The notes under the pieces are model-generated. The model ran no database searches. It saw only the letters and a list, made by a program, of their open reading frames with translations, and was not told the origin of the DNA. A program made the position numbers and the translations under genes. Source: Gammaproteobacteria bacterium RIFCSPLOWO2_02_FULL_56_15 (GTDB lineage Bacteria > Pseudomonadota > Gammaproteobacteria > Eutrophobiales > Eutrophobiaceae). From it: DNA of 13,027 nucleotides. The stretch is taken from NCBI GenBank assembly GCA_001801825.1, contig MGYR01000195.1, forward strand, positions 3,566 to 16,592. The letters are read 5' to 3'. This document shows, one piece after another, positions 1-6,482 of this stretch (within the stretch, counting starts at the first letter, position 1; every line of letters begins with the position of its first letter).

Positions 1-1317
1 GTGATGGAGGCCGTGGGGCTCAAGCTCGCAGTAGGCAGCGGTTGTACCGTTTTGCTCCCCAACGGTAACAGTGTTGCAGCGGAAGTGGTGGGTTTCTCGG
101 GAGACCGGCTGTTCCTGATGCCGGCCACCGATGTCTATGGCCTCGCGCCGGGCGCCAAGGTGGTCCCGGCGGAAGCTACCGAGGTACTGCCCAAACCCGG
201 CAGCGTGCCGCATCCGCGGCGGCGCGCTGCCGACCGCGCCAGGCATGTGCCGGTAGGCTACGGGCTGCTGGGGCGCGTGCTGGATGGCGCCGGACAGCCT
301 CTGGACCAGATCGGGCCATTGCAGGCTGAACACAGCGTACCGCTGCAAAACCGGCCTTTCAATCCCTTGGAGCGCGTGACCATCAGCGAGACTCTGGATG
401 TCGGCGTGCGCGCCATCAACGCCCTGCTCTGCGTCGGCCGCGGCCAGCGCATGGGCCTGTTTGCCGGCAGCGGCGTGGGGAAAAGCGTGCTGCTCGGCAT
501 GATGGCCCGCTATACCAGTGCCGACGTGATCGTGGTGGGGCTGATCGGCGAGCGGGGACGGGAAGTCAAGGAATTCATCGAGAACATTCTCGGTAACGAG
601 GGATTGGCGCGCTCCGTGGTAGTCGCCGCACCGGCCGATACTTCCCCGCTGTTGCGCCTGCAGGGCGCGGCTTACGCCACGGCCATCGCCGAATATTTTC
701 GCGATCAGGGCAAGCACGTGCTGCTGATCATGGACTCCCTCACCCGTTTTGCCATGGCGCAGCGGGAAATCGCCCTCGCCATCGGCGAGCCCCCCGCCAC
801 CAGGGGCTATCCGCCGTCGGTGTTTGCCAAACTGCCGCAGCTGGTAGAGCGCGCCGGCAATGGCGGCGCCGGCAGCGGCTCGATCACGGCGTTTTACACC
901 GTTCTCACCGAGGGAGACGATCCGCAGGACCCGATTGCCGACAGCGCCCGCGCCATTCTCGACGGCCACATCGTGCTGTCCCGCAGCCTGTCGGACCAAG
1001 GCCACTACCCGGCTATCGACATTGAATCCTCCATCAGCCGGGTCATGACCAGTCTGATCGCCCGCGAACACTTCGAACTGGTGCGCCGCTTCAAATATCT
1101 TTACGCCCGCTACCAGCGCAGCCGTGATCTGATCAGCGTTGGCGCGTACGTCGCTGGCAGCGATCCCGATCTGGACCAGGCCATCGAGTTCCACCCGAAA
1201 CTCGAATTATTCCTGCGGCAGGACATGTTTCAGCGCGAAAACCATGGCGACAGCCTAAAGAAACTGGCGGCGCTGTTCGATATGACACAGAGCGGGATTT
1301 CAAAAGGAGTCGCCTGA
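1..1317 (+). CDS. fliI: Flagellar export ATPase FliI (5' end outside window)
   Basis: FliI is the cytoplasmic ATPase of the flagellar type III export apparatus; it hydrolyses ATP to help load substrates and works with FliH and FliJ. The sequence shows Walker A AGSGVGKS (residues 155-162, counted from base 1), the GERGREV loop with its glutamate (183-189) and Walker B LLIMD (241-245), followed by SLTRFAMAQREIALAIGEPP, which is typical of FliI rather than of F1 beta subunits. The reading frame is open at base 1. The first visible residues (V/M-MEAVGLKL) match an internal segment of FliI that in Escherichia coli lies about 35 residues from the start, so the GTG at base 1 is probably not the start codon and roughly 30-45 residues lie upstream. 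The stop overlaps the fliJ start by one base (TGATG), so translation is probably coupled. Family assignment is secure. Confidence 0.97.
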   Translation: MMEAVGLKLAVGSGCTVLLPNGNSVAAEVVGFSGDRLFLMPATDVYGLAPGAKVVPAEATEVLPKPGSVPHPRRRAADRARHVPVGYGLLGRVLDGAGQPLDQIGPLQAEHSVPLQNRPFNPLERVTISETLDVGVRAINALLCVGRGQRMGLFAGSGVGKSVLLGMMARYTSADVIVVGLIGERGREVKEFIENILGNEGLARSVVVAAPADTSPLLRLQGAAYATAIAEYFRDQGKHVLLIMDSLTRFAMAQREIALAIGEPPATRGYPPSVFAKLPQLVERAGNGGAGSGSITAFYTVLTEGDDPQDPIADSARAILDGHIVLSRSLSDQGHYPAIDIESSISRVMTSLIAREHFELVRRFKYLYARYQRSRDLISVGAYVAGSDPDLDQAIEFHPKLELFLRQDMFQRENHGDSLKKLAALFDMTQSGISKGVA

Positions 1318-1775
1318 TGCCGACAGCGTTTTCCCTGAAAGTGCTGCTTGACCTGGCCCAGTCGCGGAGCGACGCCGCTGCGAGAAAGCTGGGCCGACTC
1401 AATTCCCAGGAACAGGAGGCGGAACAGAAACTGCGCCTGCTGTTGGGATACCGGCAAGATTATCAAGTCCGTTTCCAGGAATTCGCGAAAAACGGCATCG
1501 ATCAGGCCGAGTGGCGAAATTTCCGGGCATTCATGGGCAAGCTGGACGCCGCCATAGCCGAGCAGCACAAAGCGGTGGCAAGTTCCCAGAACAACATGCA
1601 GGCGGGCAGGACTGACTGGCACGCCCAGCAACGCAAACTCAAGTCCTACGATACGCTGTCGCAGCGCCACGAGCGCGCCGAATCGCTGCGCGCAGCAAAA
1701 CGGGAACAACGGGAACACGATGAGCAGACCATCAAGTCTCTCGTCCATAACAAGGTCTCGGCGGAGCGCGACTAA
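1317..1775 (+). CDS. fliJ: Flagellar export protein FliJ
   Basis: FliJ is a small coiled-coil protein that inserts into the FliI hexamer like a rotary stalk, contacts FlhA and escorts empty chaperones. The 152-residue product has the normal length for the family (about 147 in E. coli) and is almost wholly helical and charged, rich in Gln, Arg, Glu and Lys, with no membrane segment. The N-terminal phrase SLKVLLDLAQSRSDAAARKL and the C-terminal KREQREHDEQTIKSL are typical. Sequence identity is low in this family, so the call rests on length, composition and position directly after fliI. The ATG overlaps the fliI stop and is preceded by an AAAGGAGT ribosome binding site at about 1302-1309. The gene ends 68 nt before fliK. 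Confidence 0.93.
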   Translation: MPTAFSLKVLLDLAQSRSDAAARKLGRLNSQEQEAEQKLRLLLGYRQDYQVRFQEFAKNGIDQAEWRNFRAFMGKLDAAIAEQHKAVASSQNNMQAGRTDWHAQQRKLKSYDTLSQRHERAESLRAAKREQREHDEQTIKSLVHNKVSAERD

Positions 1776-1788
1776 GCGCCCGCAAGGG

Positions 1789-1804
1789 TGGCATAGAGTT
1801 TGCT
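1789..1804 (+). promoter_or_regulatory. Putative sigma-54 (RpoN) promoter ahead of fliK
   Basis: The sequence TGGCATAGAGTTTGCT fits the -24/-12 consensus TGGCAC-N5-TTGCW. It has GG at 1790-1791 and GC at 1802-1803, exactly 12 bases apart as sigma-54 requires, with an intact TGGCA and TTGCT. It lies in the fliJ-fliK gap on the correct strand. Placing C1803 at -12 puts the transcript start near base 1815, 29 nt before the fliK ATG. Many flagellar operons in Pseudomonas and Vibrio use sigma-54 with FleQ/FlrC-type activators. No enhancer site was identified, so use in vivo is inference. Confidence 0.6.
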
Positions 1805-1817
1805 GTTGTTTCCCGCC

Positions 1818-1844
1818 ATGACCACCGAACACGAGAAACGCTGA
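1818..1844 (+). other. Possible 8-codon leader ORF overlapping the fliK start
   Basis: An ATG at 1818 opens a frame encoding MTTEHEKR and stops at TGA 1842-1844, which shares one base with the fliK ATG in the TGATG arrangement seen at fliI-fliJ. The fliK start itself has only a weak upstream purine stretch (GAGAAA), so coupled reinitiation could help it. The ATG would sit only three bases after the predicted transcript start at 1815, so it would be nearly leaderless, and no Shine-Dalgarno precedes it. It may be chance. Confidence 0.2.
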
Positions 1845-2914
1845 TGCAGAATCTACCGATTCTTTCGCCGGCAATGCCGCCGTCCGTCAATGCTGTTGCC
1901 TCCGTCGCCGTTCCCGACACCGCATCCGCCAGCGCGCCGGACGGTGAGAATTTCAGCGCCGTATTGGCGCGGGAGCTAACCGCGAAGGCGATTAAGCCAA
2001 AGTCCGACACCGCACTCCCAGACGCTGCGACGGGCGACAGCCAGATACAACAGCCGGAAAGCGAAGTGGCGCCGCCGCAACTCCCGTCGGACCCGGCCCT
2101 CGTCGCACCCGCGCTGCTGGCGCTGATGCCCGGCATCCAACCCGATGAACGCGTTTTCGGCGACTCGCGCCAAGTTCCGGGCAAGGCGCTGCCCGCCGCT
2201 CTGTCAACAGAGACATTGGCGCAGCGCAATTTACTGCAGGCGGCGGTTCGCGACAGACCGACTTTGGAATCCGATGACACGGCAGATTTTGCCGCCCCCG
2301 GCAGATTCCCGCCGCTCGCTGCCGCGGAGGCGAAGACCTCCCGTTCCGCTACGGGAGATCAGGTGACACAACGCCTGACCGATGTGGCGCCGGTAGCCCA
2401 AGTGGCCAATCCCTCGATCGGCGTCGTCGCGCCCCTGGCCTCCGCTTCGGCGCCCACCACCCAAGATCTGAAACTCGATATCCGCGTCGGGGCGCCGGGG
2501 TGGAACGGCGAATTGGCCCAGAAAGTGGTGTGGATGGCGACCCAGCAACAACAGGTGGCCGAACTGCATTTGAATCCACCTCACCTCGGCCCCGTGGAAG
2601 TCATGCTGACCCTTGACAATGACCAGGGGGCCCAAGCCAGCATCCAATTCGCATCACCCCATGTAGCGGCGCGCGAAGCGATTGAAGCCGCCTTGCCGCG
2701 GCTACGGGAAATGATGGCGGACAGCGGCATTGCGCTGGGAAATGTCACCGTGAGCGCCGACTCGTTCCAGCAACAGGCTGAGGCCGGGCATCAGGACCGT
2801 TCCTGGCTGAAACGACCCGCTGACATGTCGGAAGCTGCCACCGGGCTTGCAGCCCGTCCCGCGGCAACCCTCATCCGCAGCGGGCGCAACGGCCTCGTGG
2901 ATACGTTTGCCTAG
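1844..2914 (+). CDS. fliK: Flagellar hook-length control protein FliK
   Basis: FliK is secreted during hook growth, measures hook length and switches the export gate (through FlhB) from hook to filament substrates. The 356-residue product has the usual two-part build. The N-terminal two thirds (about 1-215) is a low-complexity secreted ruler rich in Ala, Pro, Ser and Gln. The compact C-terminal Flg_hook domain (about 220-310) carries the diagnostic LNPPHLGPVEV motif at residues 243-253 and the closing segment ALGNVTVSADS. A polar tail of some 45 residues follows. The ATG at 1844 has a weak ribosome binding site (GAGAAA), and its N-terminus gives no second candidate that is clearly better. A sigma-54-like promoter lies 40 nt upstream. 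The stop codon is inside the left arm of a strong hairpin, and 295 nt separate it from fliL. Confidence 0.96.
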   Translation: MQNLPILSPAMPPSVNAVASVAVPDTASASAPDGENFSAVLARELTAKAIKPKSDTALPDAATGDSQIQQPESEVAPPQLPSDPALVAPALLALMPGIQPDERVFGDSRQVPGKALPAALSTETLAQRNLLQAAVRDRPTLESDDTADFAAPGRFPPLAAAEAKTSRSATGDQVTQRLTDVAPVAQVANPSIGVVAPLASASAPTTQDLKLDIRVGAPGWNGELAQKVVWMATQQQQVAELHLNPPHLGPVEVMLTLDNDQGAQASIQFASPHVAAREAIEAALPRLREMMADSGIALGNVTVSADSFQQQAEAGHQDRSWLKRPADMSEAATGLAARPAATLIRSGRNGLVDTFA

Positions 2915-2950
2915 CAGCCTGTCGGAGTTCACAGTCCGTACAGGCTGCTA
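2912..2950 (+). repeat. Strong hairpin overlapping the fliK stop codon
   Basis: The arms TAGCAGCCTGT (2912-2922) and ACAGGCTGCTA (2940-2950) are perfectly complementary over 11 bp. After a single bulged T (2939) the stem continues with CGGA/TCCG (2923-2926/2935-2938), closing an 8-nt loop, for 15 bp in all. The fliK TAG is the first three bases of the left arm. The bases after the right arm are A-rich rather than T-rich, so this is not a standard intrinsic terminator on the plus strand. It could protect the fliK mRNA 3' end, weaken readthrough into fliL, or be a dispersed palindromic repeat. Confidence 0.7.
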
Positions 2951-2953
2951 AAA

Positions 2954-3070
2954 GCAAAACCGGCTGACAATTCGGAAGAAAACCCACCCGAAGCGGCCGC
3001 ATATGAAAAGCACGGGTGAATTCGCATATCCGTCATCCTCTTTTGCAATTTTTACTGGCGCCGGTTTTGC
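2954..3070. repeat. 11-bp inverted repeat bracketing 95 bp
   Basis: GCAAAACCGGC at 2954-2964 is the exact reverse complement of GCCGGTTTTGC at 3060-3070. The right arm covers most of the sigma-54-like element at 3056-3071, including its -12 GC. The 117-bp unit could be the relic of a small non-autonomous element, a long-range RNA fold, or a coincidence. No flanking target-site duplication was found. Confidence 0.4.
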
Positions 3071-3071
3071 A
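3056..3071 (+). promoter_or_regulatory. Putative sigma-54 (RpoN) promoter ahead of fliL
   Basis: TGGCGCCGGTTTTGCA matches the -24/-12 consensus TGGCAC-N5-TTGCW, with one mismatch in the -24 box (A to G). GG is at 3057-3058 and GC at 3069-3070, the required 12-base phasing. Placing C3070 at -12 predicts a start near 3082, giving a 5' untranslated leader of about 128 nt before fliL. This would make fliLMNOPQR separately transcribed from fliIJK. It is the second such element in the window, and both sit in the only sizeable gaps of the first half of the operon. Confidence 0.55.
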
Positions 3072-3074
3072 TTG

Positions 3075-3106
3075 GGAGTTTGGCCGACCCAAGTCCGACA
3101 AACTCC
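3075..3106. repeat. Hairpin in the predicted fliL leader
   Basis: GGAGTTTG (3075-3082) pairs with CAAACTCC (3099-3106) across a 16-nt loop. Bases 3091-3100 read TGTCGGACTT on the minus strand, one base different from TGTCGGAGTT on the plus strand within the fliK stop hairpin (2920-2929). The two hairpins may therefore be related copies in opposite orientation. No T-run follows, so a terminator role is unlikely. Confidence 0.45.
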
Positions 3107-3209
3107 TGGCTGTTTCAAAATCCGGAGCTGACAACGATTCGCGGGTCTGTTCCGTGAATCGCGGCAGAACGGTCGTCCGCATAATCCGTGTATCCAGCAA
3201 GGATCCGTC

Positions 3210-3737
3210 ATGGCAAAAAGCCCGTCAAAACAGGATGCGAAAATAACGCCCGCAAAACAGGAAGCACAAGTAACGCCCGGCGCCCAGGTCAAGCCGAAGA
3301 AAAAGAGTTGGCTGCTGAAAATCGTGCTTGCGCTGTTGGTGCTTGCGGGCGGGGGAGGGGCTGCATGGTATGCGATGGAACAACCTTCCGCCGCCCCGGA
3401 AGCGGCGGTTCCCCAGGAAAAGCCTCCGGTATTTGTGACCCTGGAATCTTTTACCGTAAATCTGCAGCCGGAAAACGGAGACCAGTATCTGCAGGTGGGC
3501 CTGGTGCTGAAAGTGGCCGAGCCGGCCGCGGTGGACGCCGTCAAACTCCAGATGCCGGAAGTGCGCAACAGGATTCTGCTGTTGTTGTCCAGCAAAAAAG
3601 CGTCGGAAATTTCGACCGTGGCGGGCAAACAGCAGTTGAGCACGGAGATCATGAACGAGGCCAGGCAATCGATCAGGCCCCAGAAACTTCAACAGGGACT
3701 CATCAGCGTGTTTTTCACGTCCTTCGTGATTCAGTAA
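3210..3737 (+). CDS. fliL: Flagellar basal body-associated protein FliL
   Basis: FliL is a single-pass inner membrane protein that surrounds or supports the stator units and helps torque or swarming. The 175-residue product has a lysine-rich cytoplasmic N-terminus (1-34), one membrane helix (about 35-56, LLKIVLALLVLAGGGGAAW) and a periplasmic FliL domain (about 72-175). Within that domain it shows the typical FTVNL, a conserved RNRILLLLSSK block (119-129) and the C-terminal ending FFTSFVIQ. The ATG is preceded by AAGGA at a spacing of 6. The stop is 7 nt before fliM. A sigma-54-like promoter lies about 140 nt upstream. Confidence 0.95.
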   Translation: MAKSPSKQDAKITPAKQEAQVTPGAQVKPKKKSWLLKIVLALLVLAGGGGAAWYAMEQPSAAPEAAVPQEKPPVFVTLESFTVNLQPENGDQYLQVGLVLKVAEPAAVDAVKLQMPEVRNRILLLLSSKKASEISTVAGKQQLSTEIMNEARQSIRPQKLQQGLISVFFTSFVIQ

Positions 3738-3744
3738 TTCCGCC

Positions 3745-4746
3745 ATGAGCAAGGAAATTCTCTCCCAGGATGAGGTGGACGCCCTGCTCAAGGGCGTCAC
3801 GGGCGAGACCGACGAAGCCAAGAACGATGAGGACGCCTCGGGGGTCCGTCCCTATAACCTGGCGACCCAGGAACGAATCGTGCGCGGGCGCATGCCCACG
3901 CTCGAGATCATCAACGAGCGTTTTGCGCGTTTGTTGCGCATCGGGCTGTTCAATTTCATGCGCCGCACCGCGGAAATCTCGGTGGGGCCGGTGAAGGTGG
4001 TGAAGTACAGCGACTTCGTGCGCAACCTCGTGGTCCCCACCAACCTCAACATGGTGCAGATTAAGCCGCTGCGTGGCACCGCGCTGTTCATCTTTGATCC
4101 CAACCTGGTGTTCCTGGTGGTGGACAACCTGTTCGGCGGTGATGGCAGGTTTCACACCCGCGTCGAAGGCAGGGATTTTACCCAGACCGAGCAGCGCATT
4201 ATCCAGCGCATGCTCAACGTGGTTTTCGAGGATTACGAAAAATCCTGGAAGGCGGTTTACCCAGTGACATTCGAGTACGTGCGCTCCGAAATGAATACCC
4301 AGTTCGCCAACATCGCGACCCCCAACGAAGTGGTGGTAACGACCACTTTCAATATCGAGCTGGGGAACACTGGCGGTGAATTCCACGTCTGCATGCCGTA
4401 CGCGATGATTGAACCGATTCGCGACATTCTCTACAGCGCGCTGCAGGGGGACCACATGGAAGTGGACAAGCGCTGGGTGCGGCTGCTGTCAAAACAGGTG
4501 CAGGTCGCGGAAGTGGAACTGGTCGCCAATCTCGGGCATGCGCCGGTGACTCTGAATCAGATTCTGAACATGCAGTTAGGGGACGTGATCTCGCTGGAGA
4601 TCCCCGAAGCGATCGTGGCGCAAGTCGACGGGGTGCCGGTGATGGAGTGCAAGTACGGGGTTTTTAACGGGCAGTATGCGCTGAGAATCGAGAAGACGCT
4701 CAACCACGCAGGAAGCGATTCACCCGATGGAGATAATCATGCCTGA
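3745..4746 (+). CDS. fliM: Flagellar motor switch protein FliM
   Basis: FliM forms the wall of the C-ring, binds phosphorylated CheY and sets rotation direction. The 333-residue product has the expected length. The CheY-P binding peptide LSQDEVDALL is at residues 6-15. The YNLATQERIVRGRMPTLE segment opens the middle CheC-like domain. The GGDG motif (LFGGDGRF) lies near residue 130, and a C-terminal SpoA-type domain lies at about 250-320 (VELVANLGHAPVTLNQIL). No clear Shine-Dalgarno precedes the ATG, which is only 7 nt after the fliL stop, so translational coupling is likely. The 3' end overlaps fliN by 8 nt. The presence of the CheY site implies a chemotaxis pathway elsewhere in the genome. 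Confidence 0.98.
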   Translation: MSKEILSQDEVDALLKGVTGETDEAKNDEDASGVRPYNLATQERIVRGRMPTLEIINERFARLLRIGLFNFMRRTAEISVGPVKVVKYSDFVRNLVVPTNLNMVQIKPLRGTALFIFDPNLVFLVVDNLFGGDGRFHTRVEGRDFTQTEQRIIQRMLNVVFEDYEKSWKAVYPVTFEYVRSEMNTQFANIATPNEVVVTTTFNIELGNTGGEFHVCMPYAMIEPIRDILYSALQGDHMEVDKRWVRLLSKQVQVAEVELVANLGHAPVTLNQILNMQLGDVISLEIPEAIVAQVDGVPVMECKYGVFNGQYALRIEKTLNHAGSDSPDGDNHA

Positions 4747-5188
4747 TTCCGCGACCGTAGAGCAGACAGCCACCGACGATTGGGCAGCCGCCATGGCGGA
4801 GCAAGCATCGGTGGCGCCCCAGGCCGATGCCGGCGTATCTTCGCCACTGCCGGGGATTACACCTAATGGCGGGCCGACGCCGGTCTTTGAGCAGTTTTCC
4901 GGGAGCAATGTCCTGACCCATGCCCGGAACGACATCGACATGATCCTGGATATCCCGGTGCAACTCACGGTCGAACTGGGGCGCACCAAAATCGCCATCA
5001 AGAGCCTGCTGCAACTGGCACAGGGTTCGGTGGTCGAACTCGACGGCATGGCAGGCGAGCCGATGGACGTCCTTGTGAACGGCTATCTGATCGCCCAGGG
5101 AGAAGTGGTGGTGGTCAACGATAAATTCGGCATCCGCCTGACCGACATCATCACGCCGTCCGAACGCATCCGCAAGCTCAACCGGTGA
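4739..5188 (+). CDS. fliN: Flagellar motor switch protein FliN
   Basis: FliN makes up the base of the C-ring with FliM and also docks the FliH-FliI export complex. I chose ATG 4739 (149 residues, MPDSATVEQ) over the in-frame ATG at 4727 because GGAG at 4729-4732 sits 6 nt ahead of it and none precedes 4727. The N-terminal third (1-60) is a variable acidic and Pro-rich leader containing the common DDWAAAMAEQ phrase. The SpoA domain spans about 66-149, with LDIPVQLTVELGRTKI, the LLQLAQGSVVELD block and the closing GIRLTDIITPSERIRKL. The start overlaps the end of fliM by 8 nt and the stop is 9 nt before fliO. Confidence 0.97.
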   Translation: MPDSATVEQTATDDWAAAMAEQASVAPQADAGVSSPLPGITPNGGPTPVFEQFSGSNVLTHARNDIDMILDIPVQLTVELGRTKIAIKSLLQLAQGSVVELDGMAGEPMDVLVNGYLIAQGEVVVVNDKFGIRLTDIITPSERIRKLNR

Positions 5189-5197
5189 CAGTTTGGA

Positions 5198-5638
5198 ATG
5201 CTGATTCGCCATTCGACTCTGCTGGCACTGGCATTGCCCCTGTGCGCCTGGGCGGAAACACCGCAGGCGACCTATGCGCCGCCGGCCTCCGCGGTGACTG
5301 CGGCGAGCATGCTCCAGATGCTGGGCGGACTACTGCTGGTGTTGGCGGTAGTCGGCGCCGCCTTCTGGCTGCTCAGGCGTTTTGCCGTAACTACGGGCAC
5401 TGCCGCAGGCGCCATCAAAGTGATCGCCGGCGCCGCAGTCGGACAACGCGAACGGGTGGTCCTGGTCGAAATCGGCACAACCTGGCTGGTACTTGGGGTC
5501 GCCCCCGGCCAAGTAAGCGCCCTCCACAGCATGCCCAAGGTCTCTGCCACGCATCTCGCCAACGACCTGCCCGCGCCACCGCGCAAGGGGTTTCAAGTGT
5601 GGCTGCGGCAAGTGATGGAAAAGCGTAATGCCAGTTGA
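5198..5638 (+). CDS. fliO: Flagellar export apparatus assembly protein FliO
   Basis: FliO is a membrane protein that assists assembly of the FliP ring in the export gate and is not kept in the finished structure. The 146-residue product has a probable cleavable signal peptide (1-19, ending LCAWA before ETP), a short periplasmic loop, one membrane helix (about 41-60, MLGGLLLVLAVVGAAFWLL) followed by RR, and a cytoplasmic FliO domain with GQRERVVLVEIGTTWLVLGV (about 82-106). This protein family is poorly conserved, so the call rests on this architecture and on its place between fliN and fliP. Ribosome binding is weak (TTTGGA adjacent to the ATG) and coupling to fliN is likely. Confidence 0.93.
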   Translation: MLIRHSTLLALALPLCAWAETPQATYAPPASAVTAASMLQMLGGLLLVLAVVGAAFWLLRRFAVTTGTAAGAIKVIAGAAVGQRERVVLVEIGTTWLVLGVAPGQVSALHSMPKVSATHLANDLPAPPRKGFQVWLRQVMEKRNAS

Positions 5639-5677
5639 GGTTTTTCGAAGATAAGCATCCACTCCTTCAGGTCACAG

Positions 5678-6472
5678 ATGAACAGCCGTATCCGCGCGCT
5701 TGTTGCCCGTTTGCCATTCAGGAAAAGGTTTTTCCGCACCTTGTTCATGCTTGCGGGGTTCGCCGCGCTGCCCGCCCTCGCCCAACAGGCGGATTTGCCC
5801 GCGATCGCGATCACCAGCGTCCCTTCGCCGGGCGGTGGTCAAACCTATACCCTGAGCATCCAGACCCTGCTGCTGCTCACTTCGCTGACGTTTCTGCCGG
5901 CGGTGGTACTGATGATGACCGGGTTCACGCGCATCATCATCGTGCTGTCACTGTTGCGCCAGGCCCTGGGGACTCAGTCCTCGCCTCCGAACCAGATATT
6001 GATTGGCCTCGCGCTGTTCCTCACTTTTTTCGTCATGTCCCCCGTGCTTGACAAGATTTATACCGAGGCCTATCAGCCTTTCGCGGAAAACAGGATCAGC
6101 ATGGCGCAGGCCATGGAACAAGGCAGCGCTCCCCTCAAGACTTTCATGCTGCGGCAGACCCGCGAGGCGGACCTGGCGCTGTTCGTCAGAATTTCCAATA
6201 ACGGTGAATTGCAGAAACCCGAACAGGTACCCATGAAAATCCTGATTCCGGCCTATGTCACCAGCGAGTTGAAAACCGCGTTCCAGATTGGTTTCGTGGT
6301 ATTCATTCCATTTCTCATCATTGACATGGTGGTGGCCAGCGTGCTGATGTCCATGGGCATGATGATGCTCTCGCCGGTGATCATTTCACTGCCGTTCAAG
6401 ATCATGCTGTTCGTGCTCGTGGACGGATGGCATCTGTTGATCGGATCGCTGGCGGAGAGTTTCTTCACCTAG
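5678..6472 (+). CDS. fliP: Flagellar export gate protein FliP
   Basis: FliP forms the pentameric core of the FliPQR export channel in the inner membrane. The 264-residue product has hydrophobic segments at about 62-81, 106-124, 203-226 and 236-256. It carries the family signatures TRIIIVLSLLRQALGTQSSP (84-103), IDMVVASVLMSMGMMMLSP (215-233) and MLFVLVDGWHLL (243-254). A signal peptide probably ends at ALA (33-35). Its positively charged N-region is long (about 20 residues). A shorter start at ATG 5747 or TTG 5741 would give a more ordinary signal peptide, and AGGAAAAGG at 5719-5727 lies 13 nt before the TTG. The start is thus uncertain, but the family is not. It lies 39 nt after fliO. Confidence 0.97.
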   Translation: MNSRIRALVARLPFRKRFFRTLFMLAGFAALPALAQQADLPAIAITSVPSPGGGQTYTLSIQTLLLLTSLTFLPAVVLMMTGFTRIIIVLSLLRQALGTQSSPPNQILIGLALFLTFFVMSPVLDKIYTEAYQPFAENRISMAQAMEQGSAPLKTFMLRQTREADLALFVRISNNGELQKPEQVPMKILIPAYVTSELKTAFQIGFVVFIPFLIIDMVVASVLMSMGMMMLSPVIISLPFKIMLFVLVDGWHLLIGSLAESFFT

Positions 6473-6482
6473 CGGCTTGAAC

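Larger units (their letters stand above)
2915..3209. other. fliK-fliL intergenic region, 295 nt, no supported gene
   Basis: This is the largest non-coding stretch in the window and looks richer in A/T than the flanking genes. It holds the right part of the fliK stop hairpin, an 11-bp inverted-repeat pair (2954-2964 and 3060-3070), a sigma-54-like promoter (3056-3071) and a second hairpin (3075-3106). Short frames cross it on both strands (for example 3016-3246 plus and 2948-3652 minus). They run into fliL in the wrong frame or strand and have no recognisable protein features, so I do not call a gene. Its most likely job is to carry the promoter of the fliLMNOPQR unit. Confidence 0.7.

Noticed and set aside
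1..3. GTG at base 1 as the fliI start codon
   Set aside because: The encoded segment matches an internal part of FliI, so the true start lies upstream of the window.
1230..1874. 214-codon minus-strand frame across fliJ
   Set aside because: It is antisense to the fliI end, fliJ and the fliK start, with no family resemblance.
3016..3246. 76-codon plus-strand frame in the fliK-fliL spacer
   Set aside because: It runs into fliL out of frame, crosses the predicted promoter and hairpin, and shows no protein features.
2948..3652. 234-codon minus-strand frame covering the fliK-fliL spacer and most of fliL
   Set aside because: Two thirds lies antisense to fliL. The spacer part is Cys- and Arg-rich with no motif and no ribosome binding site logic.
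3715..4455. 246-codon minus-strand frame antisense to fliM
   Set aside because: It is the complement of the clearly coding fliM; the His- and Val-rich product is typical of antisense translation.
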